Source: Pythium myriotylum (taxonomy: Eukaryota; Oomycota; Peronosporomycetes; Pythiales; Pythiaceae). From it: a stretch of 64,000 nucleotides of DNA. Positions 1 to 10,465 of this stretch are shown here, piece after piece. A program made the translations under genes and the position numbers. The notes beneath the pieces were generated by a model that saw only the letters and a list, made by a program, of their open reading frames with translations, did not search any database and was not told the DNA's origin. Numbering within the stretch: the stretch's first letter is position 1; every line of letters starts with the position of its first letter. The stretch spans positions 1,178,001 through 1,242,000 of the forward strand of contig JALJCQ010000001.1 of NCBI GenBank assembly GCA_023091665.1, read 5' to 3'.

Positions 1-467
1 ACATCGACGTCAGAGACTGGCAAGCTCAATCGCGCGTGCGACATTTTGCCGAAGAGCAAGACACAACGAGCCGCAGCCACGAACTGGAGGTCATCAAGTG
101 GTTCTGGGAGGTTGTGACAAACCGCTTCAACGACGAAGAGCGTGCTAGACTCCTTCAGTTCGCGACGGGTTCATCTCGTGTACCTGTCGAGGGTTTCAAA
201 GCTTTGACCAGTGCCAGTGGCTACGTGCACCAGTTCACGCTGCAGCTCGTACCGCGTGGTGTTCCGCCCCTTGGTCTCTGTCCCCGTGCCCATACGTGTT
301 TCAATCGCATTGATCTTCCGATCTACGAAGACAAGGATGAACTCGAGAACTACCTCACACTGGTATGTCGCAACCAAAGATGAGGTAACTGGGAACCGTC
401 TAACTTGCTTCGTGTTCAAATTCGATAGGTGATTCAGATGGAGATAACGGGATTCGGCTTCGAGTAA
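1..467 (+). CDS. HECT-domain E3 ubiquitin ligase, C-terminal end (5' partial)
   Basis: This is the C-terminal lobe of a HECT E3 ligase, which takes ubiquitin from an E2 onto a cysteine and passes it to substrate. The frame is open from base 3. The catalytic segment AHTCFNRIDLP and the hydrophobic-acidic end (ITGFGFE, then TAA) are typical of the family. A 66-nt intron (363-428, GTATGT...GATAG) separates ...NYLTL from VIQMEITG; without it the frame stops early. The sequence is clearly paralogous to the full gene at 4227-6298 (shared ERARLLQF, SRVPVEGFK, HTCFNRI), which lacks this intron. Everything upstream is outside the window, so total length and N-terminal domains are unknown. Family assignment is firm. 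Confidence 0.9.
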
Positions 468-628
468 GGTCGTATCAAGCTGTAACTTCTATCTAGCTTC
501 GTGAAGTATTGTTGGCCGAGTATTTATAGGGGAATGGACGAATTCAACCACCCGTTAACGTTCAAATAAAGCTTTCTCGGCTCGATTTTCGATCACCCTC
601 CTCTTGCTTTCACCTTCACTCAAGACAA

Positions 629-2418
629 ATGAAGCACCGCACGAAGAAAAAAGGCCATGGGCACGGAAAACATCACAAACACAAGGTTCACAATGTGGAC
701 GGAAGACAAGAGCCGAGCAAAAATGACCGTGACCTCGCACATCCCACAGCGACAACTCCAACACAGCGCGATGAAGCAAGCGCTGTTTCACCGTCTACAC
801 GAGGAGCAAATTCCCAACGAGGATCCATGTGTGAATATTGTGGTGCTGGGTCCTTGGCTGATGGACTCGCAGGCGAAGGCTTCGATGACGATAGCTTCGA
901 TTGCGCTGATGACTGCGAGCGGTTTACCTTTATCGACGTAAACTCGGTAACATGCAAAGATGCCTATCAGCTTCGCTCACCCGACCTTACGGTCTTCTTC
1001 TGCCAAAGCGGCGTGGTGCTCGGTGAAATCCATTCGCTTGTTCGTCTCGCGCAAAGCCTCAACGGGGTTCAGGGAGCTTTCAACGAGAACGCTGTTCTCT
1101 CAATTCGACCGAAGCTGATAGCTCTCTTTGCAAAAATGACGCAAATCGGTGTTGGTCCCTCACAAACAAACTCTTCTATATCTCCACCGAATGGTACCGA
1201 CGAAGACGGCGACGATTGCTTCCCCGGACGACCGACATGCCCATTTGTAATGGTGCTATCCGTTTTGTTGCCGACGCTCCACAAGTTCCTCCAATACACA
1301 CAGCTCACCAAGCACAACTGGTGGCTACTCAGTGGTGTGTCTGCGGAAACAATTATGCCTCCCGTGGAGTTGCTTGCTACCCAACTTCAGCTCCATGACT
1401 TGCTGACGCAGGTTGTCGCAGAGAGCGGCCGATTGGCTAGGCTCATCGAGGAAAACGAAGAGCGGGAGCAGGATATTACACGGTTGGTGCAGCCGTTGCC
1501 GCTAACGCCGCGACGCAGTGGTGGATACTCGAGCTCCTCGTCAAGCTCATCTCTGAGTTCGTCAGTGCAGTCTAGACCAAGCTCGGCAGATGAACGTGAT
1601 GCGACTCTCCGACGATTACCTCAGATTAGGAAGATCTCCTTCGAATTTGAAGAATGGCTTGCCGAGAGCAAGTTCGAGCTCGCAGAGTTAAGCGAGGCCA
1701 TGATCGAAAACGTCGAGATCCTTGCATTGCGCCTCAGCCGCAATCCACTGCCATCACCGGTCGCAAGGAGCTCAACCCAAACGACTGGCGCTCAGCCTCT
1801 GAAGAGCAAGAACACCGCTGTAAGTCTAGTTGAGTGTACACGTACGTCTCGCTTACTAACAGGTGTATCGCCTATTTCAGAACGAGTTCGTTGAATACCT
1901 GGTGCAGCACTTACTTTCACCGTTGAGTAGCCGAGTTATCAAGGCACCGAGCACTTCTCGTAGTTATATCTTTCCTCGAATTGTCGACCGCTGTATCAGT
2001 GTCGCTGTTGAGTACGTTTCCCTCGCCCACTTACCTCATCTCTGCGACCCGATTTGACAATCTCGATGGTAGTGAGTACGTCGTTGAAAATGGAAAATGG
2101 AGCGAGCAGACTGCCTCTCAGTTTGAGAAAGCTATCGAGCTTTTCCGATCCTGGGCTATCAGTGTCGACGCGGAGTATGACAAGCAACTCATCTCTGCTC
2201 CGCGAGATGTGGCCCGTCTCACGCTGCTTTCGATGGACGCATTCCGACGGTTGGACATATTGCTCCACACTTGGTTGCGCCACGGCAAAGACGGCGAAGC
2301 GTACGTCCCGCGCTTGACATTCCGGACAAACTTGGAGAATCTGCGTTCGACTCTGAAGAAAACGATGACCGCGCGCGGGGCAGGGCTCGGTGTTGCCACA
2401 CCGCCGCCGGTTGTGTAG
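629..2418 (+). CDS. Unknown protein, three exons, basic His-rich N-terminus
   Basis: I do not recognise this gene. The model is 629-1819, 1881-2011 and 2073-2418, giving 555 residues. Intron 1 (61 nt) has GTAAGT, a CTAAC branch-like site and TTTCAG. Intron 2 (61 nt) uses GTACGT and GGTAG, and phase is kept at both. The protein starts with a Lys/His-rich stretch (MKHRTKKKGHGHGKHHKHK), has a CxxC pair (MCEYCG) near residue 70, a long mainly helical middle (about 130-280), a Ser-rich linker, and a helical C-terminal half. An in-frame acceptor at 1862 would add VYRLFQ, but it lies only 3 nt after the branch-like site, so 1880 is preferred. It converges with the C2-DysF gene at 2617. Function is unknown. 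Confidence 0.7.
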
Positions 2419-2616
2419 ATTGAGACTTTCTTTGTTTTTTGTTATCGTGTTCTGCTCTGTTTCTTCATGATCAACTGCTCCTATCCACTGACGAACTAAA
2501 CGCATGGTATCGACATGATGAGCTCAGGAGCGCGATGGTGCAGCGTTCTGCAGACTTGGCTACGATTCTGTGTGTGCAATTCCTTCTTGCTGCCAGATAT
2601 GTCTACCCGTCGATGC

Positions 2617-3336
2617 TTAACCGCTGGGCTCACAGACATTCTCCCACATTCGCCGACGGCAAAACGAAAGCGTCCCTGGTGTCGTGCTCCACGTGCCAGT
2701 CCAAGACGATGAGTACTCCCAGCCTTGAGAGTCACCGCGCTGCGTCGAATAGCCCCAGCCCTTGCCTTCGAGGTTCGGCGGTACGTCGGGAGCAACTTCT
2801 TCAAACTGGCTAGACGTACGAGACTCGTCGAATGTGGACCATTGCTGGCGCTCATCCGAGTCGCAGGGCTTCCAGCCCTGGGTGGGCGAGTAGTGTTCGT
2901 TCTCCCAGATGCGCAAAGTCCGCTCTCCGTTCTCGTTAAGCTTGAGATTGAACTCGAGCGTGATGGTTGAGTGGCGGTTTTGCTTGGCAAACTCATCGGG
3001 CTGGTCGAGCTCGAGGGTCTCAGTCACGATACGGTCGGACTGGCTTTCGAAGCGAGACACTGGCACGGCAACCGTGCCCAGGAGGTCGTCGCGGTTCCAG
3101 GTGTCTTGATCGTAGACCTTGATTTCCAGCACGTCCTTGCGCACATGCACCACGTCGAACTCGTAGCGCTGCGCGGGGTTCCACTCAGGATTGAGCGTGT
3201 TCTTGTGGCAAGTCGACTTGTAGGTCACGCCTCCCAGCGAGAAGCGAACGTACGGGTCGCTCTTGCCACCGGCAGCTTCCAAGTCACTCGCTGGAAGGTC
3301 CGTAGCCTTGAGAAGCGTCACGACAAGCGTCGGCAT
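2617..3336 (-). CDS. C2-DysF domain protein (copy 1)
   Basis: A 239-residue single-exon protein. Residues about 1-135 form a C2 domain, a beta-sandwich that usually binds membranes or Ca2+ (VVTLLKATDLPASD, KSDPYVRF, TLNPEWNP, IKVYDQDTWNRDDLLG). Acidic residues sit at the loop positions expected for Ca2+ binding. The C-terminal part has the paired DysF signature of dysferlin and peroxins: an N-terminal piece (LRIWENEHY...GW) and a C-terminal piece (GWGYS...GWEYSSSW...RRRMWENVC). The order C2 then DysF, with no transmembrane segment, suggests a soluble protein recruited to membranes. Two paralogues lie at 17875-18603 and 18744-19505. The start is the ATG at 3336. Domain calls are strong; cellular role is inferred. 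Confidence 0.85.
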   Translation of the reverse strand: MPTLVVTLLKATDLPASDLEAAGGKSDPYVRFSLGGVTYKSTCHKNTLNPEWNPAQRYEFDVVHVRKDVLEIKVYDQDTWNRDDLLGTVAVPVSRFESQSDRIVTETLELDQPDEFAKQNRHSTITLEFNLKLNENGERTLRIWENEHYSPTQGWKPCDSDERQQWSTFDESRTSSQFEEVAPDVPPNLEGKGWGYSTQRGDSQGWEYSSSWTGTWSTTPGTLSFCRRRMWENVCEPSG

Positions 3337-4226
3337 GATGTAGAGCGGTCGAAGGTGGGGGTTGGATCCAACGGGATCTTTTGAGCCACTGAGCAGCTAT
3401 GCGCACGACCAGCGGAAGATACGGCGAGAGGCGGGCGGCAGTCGGGGCGCGTGAGCGGTTCGCGTCGGCGCGGCGAGTGAGCTGAGAAGGGGGCGGTGAT
3501 CGGCTCGGAGCGAGGCGGGCGGAAGAGAAAGAGCCGCCGCTCGCTGGTGTCGTCGCCTTGCGCTTCGTGCAAATGGCAATGAGGGCTCAAGCGAAGTGCG
3601 CCGTGATGTGATGGACTGTCGCTCGATCCGGGGTTTAAAGGATCTGACATATAGCGACTTCTAGTACTCAGACAGTCATTGTAACCGGCGGTATAGGTGA
3701 AGTTGAATCAGGTCCGTATTCCGAGGCTAAGATGTTCCACAGACAGCTTTGCCGTCATGTCAGAACGAGGTGGATCAACTTTCAGAGGGATTATATAACC
3801 TCGAGGGAACGAAGAAAAAACCTCGCTGACAGAGTGACACGTGGGCTTGGGTTCAGCGAGGGCCTGAAAAAATGAGCCGAGGCAGACAGGGCCCTTAGGT
3901 TCGCATTCGCCGCCTCAAGAAAACTTAGTCGTCCCGGTCTGGTGATGAGCTGGTGTCACGATGTGACACGGTCTCCCACCATTCGGCTTGATGATGCCCC
4001 GGTCTGAATGCAGAACCCAACTCAAACTCACCGGGAACCTCCATAATTCAATATCAAGCCAAAGTCCAGGACGTCTGAAAAAGATCTGCTGCACTCACTT
4101 CCCAGTCCTTACCCCTGAAAATGAATAAATCTCGGCCAGTGGAGCAGGTTACAAACATGCGTAACCCTCCGTGCGTGCTCTCCACATGCAGGAAGTGCAC
4201 ACTACCGCGTCCGCTGGAGAACAAGC
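3337..4226. other. Intergenic region between divergent C2-DysF and HECT genes
   Basis: About 890 bases separating two divergently transcribed genes, so it should hold both promoters. Open frames here are short, GC-driven and carry no recognisable domain. I see no repeat or RNA gene. Confidence 0.6.
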
Positions 4227-6298
4227 ATGGGGGACTCGGACTCGCTGCTGAGCTCGCTTAGGTGGCTGCTGATCGTCGGTGGCATCCTCGTCGTCGTGCT
4301 CATCGGCACGATCGTGTACTGCTGCCTGCGCAAGGAGAACGACGAGCAGGATGGCAACACGCTGATGGAAAACCTACTGCGGAGGGAGCACCTGGACGGC
4401 ACATTCAACGAGGAAGACAGCAAGGATGCATGGCAGTGCGTCGTGTGCGCGTACACGAACGGCTCCGATCGAAAGGCCTGCCTCATGTGCGGCACCAACG
4501 TCGGCTTCCTCATGTCTCGCACACTCTCGCGCCACCAAAGCGCCCGAACATTTTTGGGCATGGATGACGATAATAAAGAAGGAGAAGAAGATATGCAGCG
4601 CGCTCGACAGCGCGCACTCTTTAAGCGACGCATGAACTCGATGGCAACGCGCAAAAATCTCACGCAGCGACAGCGTGGCGCGTTCCGCCGACGCATCTGG
4701 GCACGGAAACAGGCCTCCGACGGCAAGTTCCATTGGGTGCGCATGGACTCGACGGCCGCGGACGAAGTGGACGGAGATATGCCCATGTTTTCATCGATGA
4801 TGAGCTCGAACGCGAACGCATCGAGTTTTCTCAAGGCGGGTCCGAATGGTGAGCGCGTCAACGATATCCACGTCAAGTCGCAGGGCTTTGTGTGGCAGTA
4901 CGACGATCTAGGTCGGCTCCAGTGGAAGGCAGCAGAGGATGTGGCGATCGACATGGAGTCTTTTGAGGACATGAGCAAAGTTTTCCAGAAGGATGAGAAT
5001 CTGGACTTGGAGGGCATCATGGCACTGGACTTCCGCCGCAAGAAGCAGTGGTTCCTCGTGCACTTGGCTCGAATTGCAACTCCTGTGACCGAAGCTGTCG
5101 CAAAGCTGAGTAAGTGGGGATTTCTTTATGACGACCATGTATTCTTCAGTTGGGAATGCATTACTGATTGTTGTTTTACATCAATATTGCAGCAATCCAC
5201 CGAGAGAACATCCTAGAGGAATCCGTGCGGAAGATCACTCTCCTGACACCTAAGGATCTGCACACGTACTTGAAGATCACGTTCGAAGGTGAACCGGGAA
5301 TTGACGCTGGCGGGTTACTCCGCGAGTGGTTTGGCCTTGTGTGCAAGGAAATTTTCAGTGAGAAGATGGGACTGTTTGTACCGACGAAGGGCGAGAACAT
5401 GAGCTACTGGATCAATCCACTCTCTGGTGAAAAGAACGAACGCCATCTCCAGTACTTCCGTTTTGCGGGCATCCTGCTTGGCAAGGCCCTTTTTGAAGGT
5501 CTCGTCTTGGATGTTCACATCGCGCTCCCGCTTCTCAAGCATATGCTTGGTGTGCCAATCTCATTCTCGGATCTCGAGTTCCTCGACGAAGATTTGCACC
5601 GAAACTGCAATTGGCTCAAGCACAACACTCAGGTCGACTCACTGTGTTTGACGTTTAGCATTATGATGGAAAACGGCACGGAAGTTGACTTGAAGGAGAA
5701 CGGACGCAACATCGATGTCACTGACGAGAACAAGGAAGAGTACCTCAGACTCGTTCTGCAACACCGTATGCTGGCGAGCATTTCCGATCAGCTGCAGGAG
5801 TTCCTGACGGGTATTTACGATGTTGTCCCGAAGACTCTACTCTCTGTTTTCGATTACCAGGAGCTCGAGCTGATGCTTTGTGGTATCCCGACTATCGATA
5901 CGAAGGACTGGAAAGCTAACACTAGAGTGCGGTACCTCAGTGACGAGGTGAACAAGCACCACAAGATTTCTACCGAGGCCCAGGATGCGGTGCTCCAGTG
6001 GTTTTGGATCGTCATCGAAGGACTCACGCCGGAGGAACGAGCCCGGCTGCTTCAATTCACCACCGGTACAAGCCGGGTCCCTGTTGAGGGGTTCAAAGGA
6101 CTGACGAGCTCAAGCGGGATCATCCATCCGTTCACTATTCAGCTCGTCCCTCGTGGCGACGACACATCTAGCTTGTTCCCGAAGGCGCACACGTGCTTTA
6201 ATCGCATCGAGTTACCGATGTACCGTGATATGGAAGAACTTGAGACCTATCTCTCGATTGTGTTCGAGATGGAGATTCTTGGGTTCGGCCTCGAGTAG
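4227..6298 (+). CDS. Membrane-anchored NZF-HECT E3 ubiquitin ligase
   Basis: The model is 4227-5109 and 5193-6298 (83-nt intron, GTAAGT...TTGCAG, phase 1), giving 662 residues. A single transmembrane helix occupies residues about 13-34 (WLLIVGGILVVVLIGTIVYC). A RanBP2/NZF-type zinc finger follows at about 69-88 (W69, C71, C74, N78, C85, C88), a fold that often binds ubiquitin. The linker is basic. The HECT domain runs from about 300 to the end: TLLTPKDL, FEGEPGIDAGGLLREWF, the catalytic cysteine in AHTCFNRIELP (Cys629), and the terminal FGLE. The N-terminal anchor predicts a ligase held on a membrane with NZF and HECT on the cytosolic side. It follows the HECT fragment at 1-467 in the same orientation, with two other genes between. 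Catalytic function is secure; membrane topology is inferred. Confidence 0.92.
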
Positions 6299-6334
6299 CC
6301 GGTTTGCTTTTATATAGCTTTGCAATTGCTGTAA

Positions 6335-7114
6335 CTATTGTGTTCTGCTACTCGCTGACGCGGTACTCCCCTTGTAATCACGATAATCCTGAGCACGCAT
6401 TTCTCGCTCTCGTGCTTCTACCCGCTGGCGAATACCGCTTGGCTGAACACCATTTGGGACTGGAGTCTTTGCTTCGGAATTGGTCTCCTTCTCACTGCTA
6501 TCTCTCACTGACGCCCACCAATCTGCGAGTTTACCGGTCTCAGATTTTATGGCATCGAGCCGATCCAGCCACGGTCGCAACGTGTCTTCGTATTCGATTA
6601 GGAAAGATGGTAGCTCAGTGCGCCGCTGATGCCGAGGCTCAGACCATTGGAGGTCTCGTGTTGAAGTCGAAGGTGACTTCGCTCGTACGGTCTCTAATGA
6701 AGCAGGTGCGTCAACTGGGATCGCTACTTTGGTCTGCTTGTTCTCGCTCGCTTTATTCGCAACAGTCTCTGCTCGAGCTTCGCGCTCCAGCTGCTCGATA
6801 CGCTCCCGTAACTCCTGGACCATCTGCGCCAATACAAGATCTTTCTGCTCGCGCGCTGCTTCCCCGGCGGCTTCTTCGCTGATGTGCTTGAGGCGCAGCA
6901 CATCATTCTCTTCGTCCATGCGTTTCTTGACCGAGTTGAGATAGAGCGCGAGCAGCGTGCCCGGCGCGAACGCGATCACGCCGTAGACGAGTTTGCGTCG
7001 AGGCGTGAGCAGGTTCCTACAAGACGACGAGTCAGTCGAGAGTCGAATAGCTGCAGCGAATGGAACGTACTCGACGGCATTGGGCGGCGGCTCCGCGAAC
7101 AACTGCTTCCACAT
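6335..7114 (-). CDS. Unknown single-pass coiled-coil membrane protein
   Basis: Not recognised. Exons 7071-7114 and 6335-7016 are joined across a 54-nt intron (GTACGT...TTGTAG) whose length is a multiple of three, so the frame also reads through it; splicing gives 241 residues. The ATG at 7114 (MWKQLF) is chosen because the upstream open frame offers only GTG. After a short N-terminus comes one hydrophobic segment (about 25-42, LVYGVIAFAPGTLLALYL), then a charged coiled-coil (about 45-100), a Ser/Pro-rich linker, and a C-terminal helix with RPWLDRLDAI and LADWWASV. One membrane segment followed by coiled coil resembles small organelle-membrane scaffolds, but I can name no family. It converges with the HECT gene 36 nt away. 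Confidence 0.65.
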   Translation of the reverse strand: MWKQLFAEPPPNAVEYVPFAAAIRLSTDSSSCRNLLTPRRKLVYGVIAFAPGTLLALYLNSVKKRMDEENDVLRLKHISEEAAGEAAREQKDLVLAQMVQELRERIEQLEREARAETVANKASENKQTKVAIPVDAPASLETVRAKSPSTSTRDLQWSEPRHQRRTELPSFLIEYEDTLRPWLDRLDAIKSETGKLADWWASVRDSSEKETNSEAKTPVPNGVQPSGIRQRVEAREREMRAQDYRDYKGSTASASSRTQ

Positions 7115-7363
7115 CGTTGCCGCCACCGATGAAATGCGAATGCGAATGGCACAGTAGGTACGCAGACGAACTTAATGGAGCAAGACAGTCGACCAGCTCA
7201 GCTATCGTTACTTTGGTATTGACATGGCTCCTATCGTTGTGCATGGCGAAGATCCCCGTCCAAGACCAAGTGGCTACGTCCAGATGCATTGTCTTCATCT
7301 CTTCGTCCACGTGGACTGAATTCTCGTCTTGCATTGTGCACGCTTCTTGACTCAGCGAGAAGT

Positions 7364-8164
7364 CTAGTGGTTCTTGTAGACAAACTCGTGCACCTTCCAG
7401 GCCGGTCCAGGGTTCTGTGGATTGAGGATCGCGATGATTTTACCTCGAATGTCATCCGCTGCAACGCGATCCGTGGAGCGAAGCCAGATCTCGAAACGGT
7501 AGTTATTGCCCGACTCCTTCTTGTCCTTTTTGTTCTGTGAAGCCATCGCAGTCATCAGTCGTGGCTCGAAATTCACCACGCTCGACACAAAAAGCGCTCA
7601 CCTTGTGGATCACGCGAACGCCGGTGATCTCGTCTCCGTCGTCGAAAACTTCGCCGATCGCGCCGAGCACGAGTCGCTCCCAGCATTCGTCAAGCACTTC
7701 CGCGCCGACCTCTGCGAACACCCGCGCGCGTTGGCTCCTCTGCTCTCTTGTCATCACTCCATCACTCCACTAACCTTTGCGAACCGACCATTCGCCGCCG
7801 CGCTTGTTCTCCGGGTCTTCCCACTCCGGCACAATGCCTTCTTTGAACACAGCAAACGACTCGATGGCGCGGCCGTCCGAGAACTTCTTACGCGTGAAAC
7901 CGTCAAAGAGGACCTGGCTGAAGGAGAGGGGCGTCATTCACGCTACGCGCCAAAGTCTCTCAGGAGCCACAAATGGGAGCCTTACCTCGGCTTGGGGATG
8001 TTGTTCCAGTAGCTCCAGAACTCCTCGACCGTGCGGAACGTGCAGAGCTTGGAGAGTTTGTCTGCGTAGGACATGCCCTTGGCCTGCTCTCGCAGCTCCC
8101 AGAAAGCCCAGCCCGTCTGGAGCGCGTGACGCTTCGTCTCGTTCTCCGCTAGCTCCACAGCCAT
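7364..8164 (-). CDS. eIF4E-family cap-binding protein
   Basis: Translation initiation factor 4E family, which binds the mRNA 5' cap and recruits eIF4G or repressors. Four exons (7986-8164, 7775-7917, 7602-7711, 7364-7534) with introns of 68, 63 and 67 nt give 200 residues; phases agree at all junctions. Signatures: HALQTGWAFWEL (W19, W22), KLCTFRTVEEFWSYWNNIP (W50, W53), FKEGIVPEWEDPENKRGGEW (cap-stacking W92 and E93), WERLVLGAIGE, and a C-terminal RFEIWLRSTD...KVHEFVYKNH. The residue aligning with the second cap-stacking Trp of human eIF4E (W56) is Tyr33, as in class II (4EHP-like) members. The region before VFKEGI is about 10-15 residues longer than in human eIF4E. The start is the ATG at 8164; further upstream in frame there is only TTG. 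Family is certain, subclass is not. Confidence 0.9.
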
Positions 8165-8737
8165 CTTGCCTCGAGGGATCAATCGCCTTGATCTTCTTGC
8201 TCTGCTTGACGCCGATGCTCCATCCTCCTTCTGACTTCCAGGAAGTCAATGTGAAACGTACGAAACCGGTATGTGTTCCACCTAAGTTAATCATTGAAGG
8301 ATCCGCAAAAGTTGCCTTTTGTACCCATGTATCGGCCAGGAGCTCTGTGGCATCACAACACCTGCTGATCTGTCTCAACGTTGGAGAAGATTGCTGGCCA
8401 CAGAGGAAGCGAGCGCCCTGGCACAGAGCACAGCGAGAGGAGCAGCAAAGGATCTTGTGCCGGAGAGGAGGAGCACAGGTCTCTGCACAGCGTGGGAAGA
8501 TGTGAAGTGCTTGAAGTCCGATAATAGCGCGAATGTGACGAGCATCTGTTTCCGCGGTGTCGATGTAAACGACTTTGTGTTCGGGTCATTCTGTGAGCTC
8601 TGGACTCCTTCCGAGAGAATGACCAGTTGGTGATGTGCCTTCACTCACGCGTCAGACATCCTCCAGACCTGGTCAGGATCCTCTCGACATTTCGAAGATT
8701 TCCCAGTACTGACAGTTCGCTTGGAACGCAAGGCGAA
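8165..8737. other. Divergent promoter region, eIF4E / START-FYVE 1
   Basis: About 570 bases between divergent start codons. Short open frames cross it but resemble no protein family. The frame of the START-FYVE gene stays open upstream to about 8627, yet paralogue comparison places its start at 8738. Confidence 0.5.
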
Positions 8738-10465
8738 ATGGTGGTGCACTTCCCCGTTCCGAGAAGCGATTTACCGGTCGTTCGACTTGGCCCTGAAGAA
8801 GAACATGTTCGGCGAGTGCAAATGCAACGTATGCTCGAATCGCTTATCGAAGAGTATGAACGGTATGTGCAAAATGGGCGCCACGTTGATTTACGTCGAT
8901 GGAAGCCGGGCACATCTCGCGACCGACTACAGCTCTTCAAAGAGCGATCAAGCGCAGAGGTCTCTGGTTCGAATGGTGGGCTCGAGTATGATTGCAGAGC
9001 AGATGCTGGGACCACTGAGATGCGACGAACAGTGTGCGCTGGAGTCGGCAGAATGCCCGTGTCATTCAGTGAAGAAGGTGCAGACCTGATGAAGATGACA
9101 CTCATGGTTGGTGAATGCCCTGGTCGGATGGAAAACGCAATGTTTGCGGTCCTCGCTGCGGACCAGAGTGAGCTGGCCATGGTTGATATTTTTCTTCATG
9201 ATGATGTGGCCGATTGCGCTATCTTGCACACTATGGACGGTCCGAAAGCTGACGACCCGTACCATTTTCTCGGCTACAAGTGGTTTGTGCGCAAGTCACC
9301 GACAACTTCTCATCTCGTCAAACATCGTGACTCAGTGTACATAGAGTACAGTGGCCTCACCAAAACACGATCAGGATACGAGATCGGATATCACATCATG
9401 CATTCGGTTGATCTCGTTGGCTTTCCAGAAATGAACCATCGAAACTGCGTGCGCACTTCTCAGTCAATTCGCTCATTGTACAAGCAACGACCAGGAAATA
9501 TGGTCGAGGTTTTCAGTTTTGGAAATATCAACCCGGCAGGAATGCTAAAAGGCGCATTGGGATCAATGCTGGCTCAGGAGACTCTGTTCAATATGCCGAA
9601 GCTGATCGAGTGTGGAGAATCGAAACGACTAGCTCGAATGATGAATGATTTGAGGGAAGTTCGAGAAGAGCGAGTCTCGAAGAACAGTCACGTCGGAGAA
9701 AGTTGCGCATTGTGTCGGCATAAAAAAAAGATGTTCGGTATCTCCTTTGAAGTATGCAACGTGTGCGGCCTGGACGTGTGCGGGAAATGTCATGCGAGCA
9801 AACGCATCTTTCGAAGCGAGGGCATTCTGGGCAACTTTTCAAAAATCATCTGCTGCAAGGCATGCGTACTTGCCGTGACGAATGCGATGGCCCACGGAAC
9901 TGACCTTCGACCAACCGTAGCGACAGCACTTCCAGCGTCGGGACCTAAACATTCGGCACCTCAGTCAATTCGGAGTTTAGCGGAACAACTAGAGATCCGC
10001 CGCCGCTCTACCGGTCAGGCTCGGGCACCAATGAAAGCATCGACGAATGTCACTGTCGATGTGTCCGACACAAAAATTTTTGGAAGATTGCTTGAGGGGA
10101 TGGGCGACACTTGCAGTCCTCGAGATGCCTCACCCGTGGAGCGTTCTCCGGCAGTACTTCCTGCAGGATATGGCTCGATATTGCCGATGCTCACAACACA
10201 TCGATCTCGAACGGAATCGATTGTGAGCGTTGAGTCCTCCTACCTCACTCCAGCCCCAATCCCATCTAGTATTGGCGTGGCTACCAGCGAGCCTGCCTCG
10301 AGCCATGCCACCGCACAATCAGTATCGTCAACCTCTCAGCCGGCTCGAGCTTCTCTTTCTCAGGCGGAGTTGTACTCGAGAATGCTCGAGCTTCAGCGCA
10401 AGGCACAGGATGCCTACGTCAAGACGCAGCAGAACCAACAGTACATGTACAACATGCACACGTGA
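8738..10465 (+). CDS. START-like/FYVE-type zinc finger protein (copy 1)
   Basis: A 575-residue single-exon member of the expanded oomycete START-FYVE family, predicted to bind lipid through a START-like fold and membranes through a FYVE-type finger. The start at 8738 (MVVHFPVPRSDLP) matches both paralogues (FPVPRS.IPRV, FPVLPRSQVPRV); the frame is open further upstream but unsupported. The START-like core (about 110-300) includes VGECPGRMENAMF, DVADCAIL, GYKWFVR, YIEYSGLT and GYHIMHSVDL.GFP. The finger follows at about 325-385: CALC, CNVCGLDVCGKC and ICCKAC, eight cysteines but without the classical R(R/K)HHCR motif. A Ser/Pro-rich linker leads to a conserved C-terminal helix (ELYSRMLELQRKAQDAY). 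First of three tandem copies. Confidence 0.85.
   Translation: MVVHFPVPRSDLPVVRLGPEEEHVRRVQMQRMLESLIEEYERYVQNGRHVDLRRWKPGTSRDRLQLFKERSSAEVSGSNGGLEYDCRADAGTTEMRRTVCAGVGRMPVSFSEEGADLMKMTLMVGECPGRMENAMFAVLAADQSELAMVDIFLHDDVADCAILHTMDGPKADDPYHFLGYKWFVRKSPTTSHLVKHRDSVYIEYSGLTKTRSGYEIGYHIMHSVDLVGFPEMNHRNCVRTSQSIRSLYKQRPGNMVEVFSFGNINPAGMLKGALGSMLAQETLFNMPKLIECGESKRLARMMNDLREVREERVSKNSHVGESCALCRHKKKMFGISFEVCNVCGLDVCGKCHASKRIFRSEGILGNFSKIICCKACVLAVTNAMAHGTDLRPTVATALPASGPKHSAPQSIRSLAEQLEIRRRSTGQARAPMKASTNVTVDVSDTKIFGRLLEGMGDTCSPRDASPVERSPAVLPAGYGSILPMLTTHRSRTESIVSVESSYLTPAPIPSSIGVATSEPASSHATAQSVSSTSQPARASLSQAELYSRMLELQRKAQDAYVKTQQNQQYMYNMHT

Noticed and set aside
7938..8378. 146-codon minus-strand frame at eIF4E
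   Set aside because: It overlaps exon 1 of eIF4E in another frame and has no family signature.
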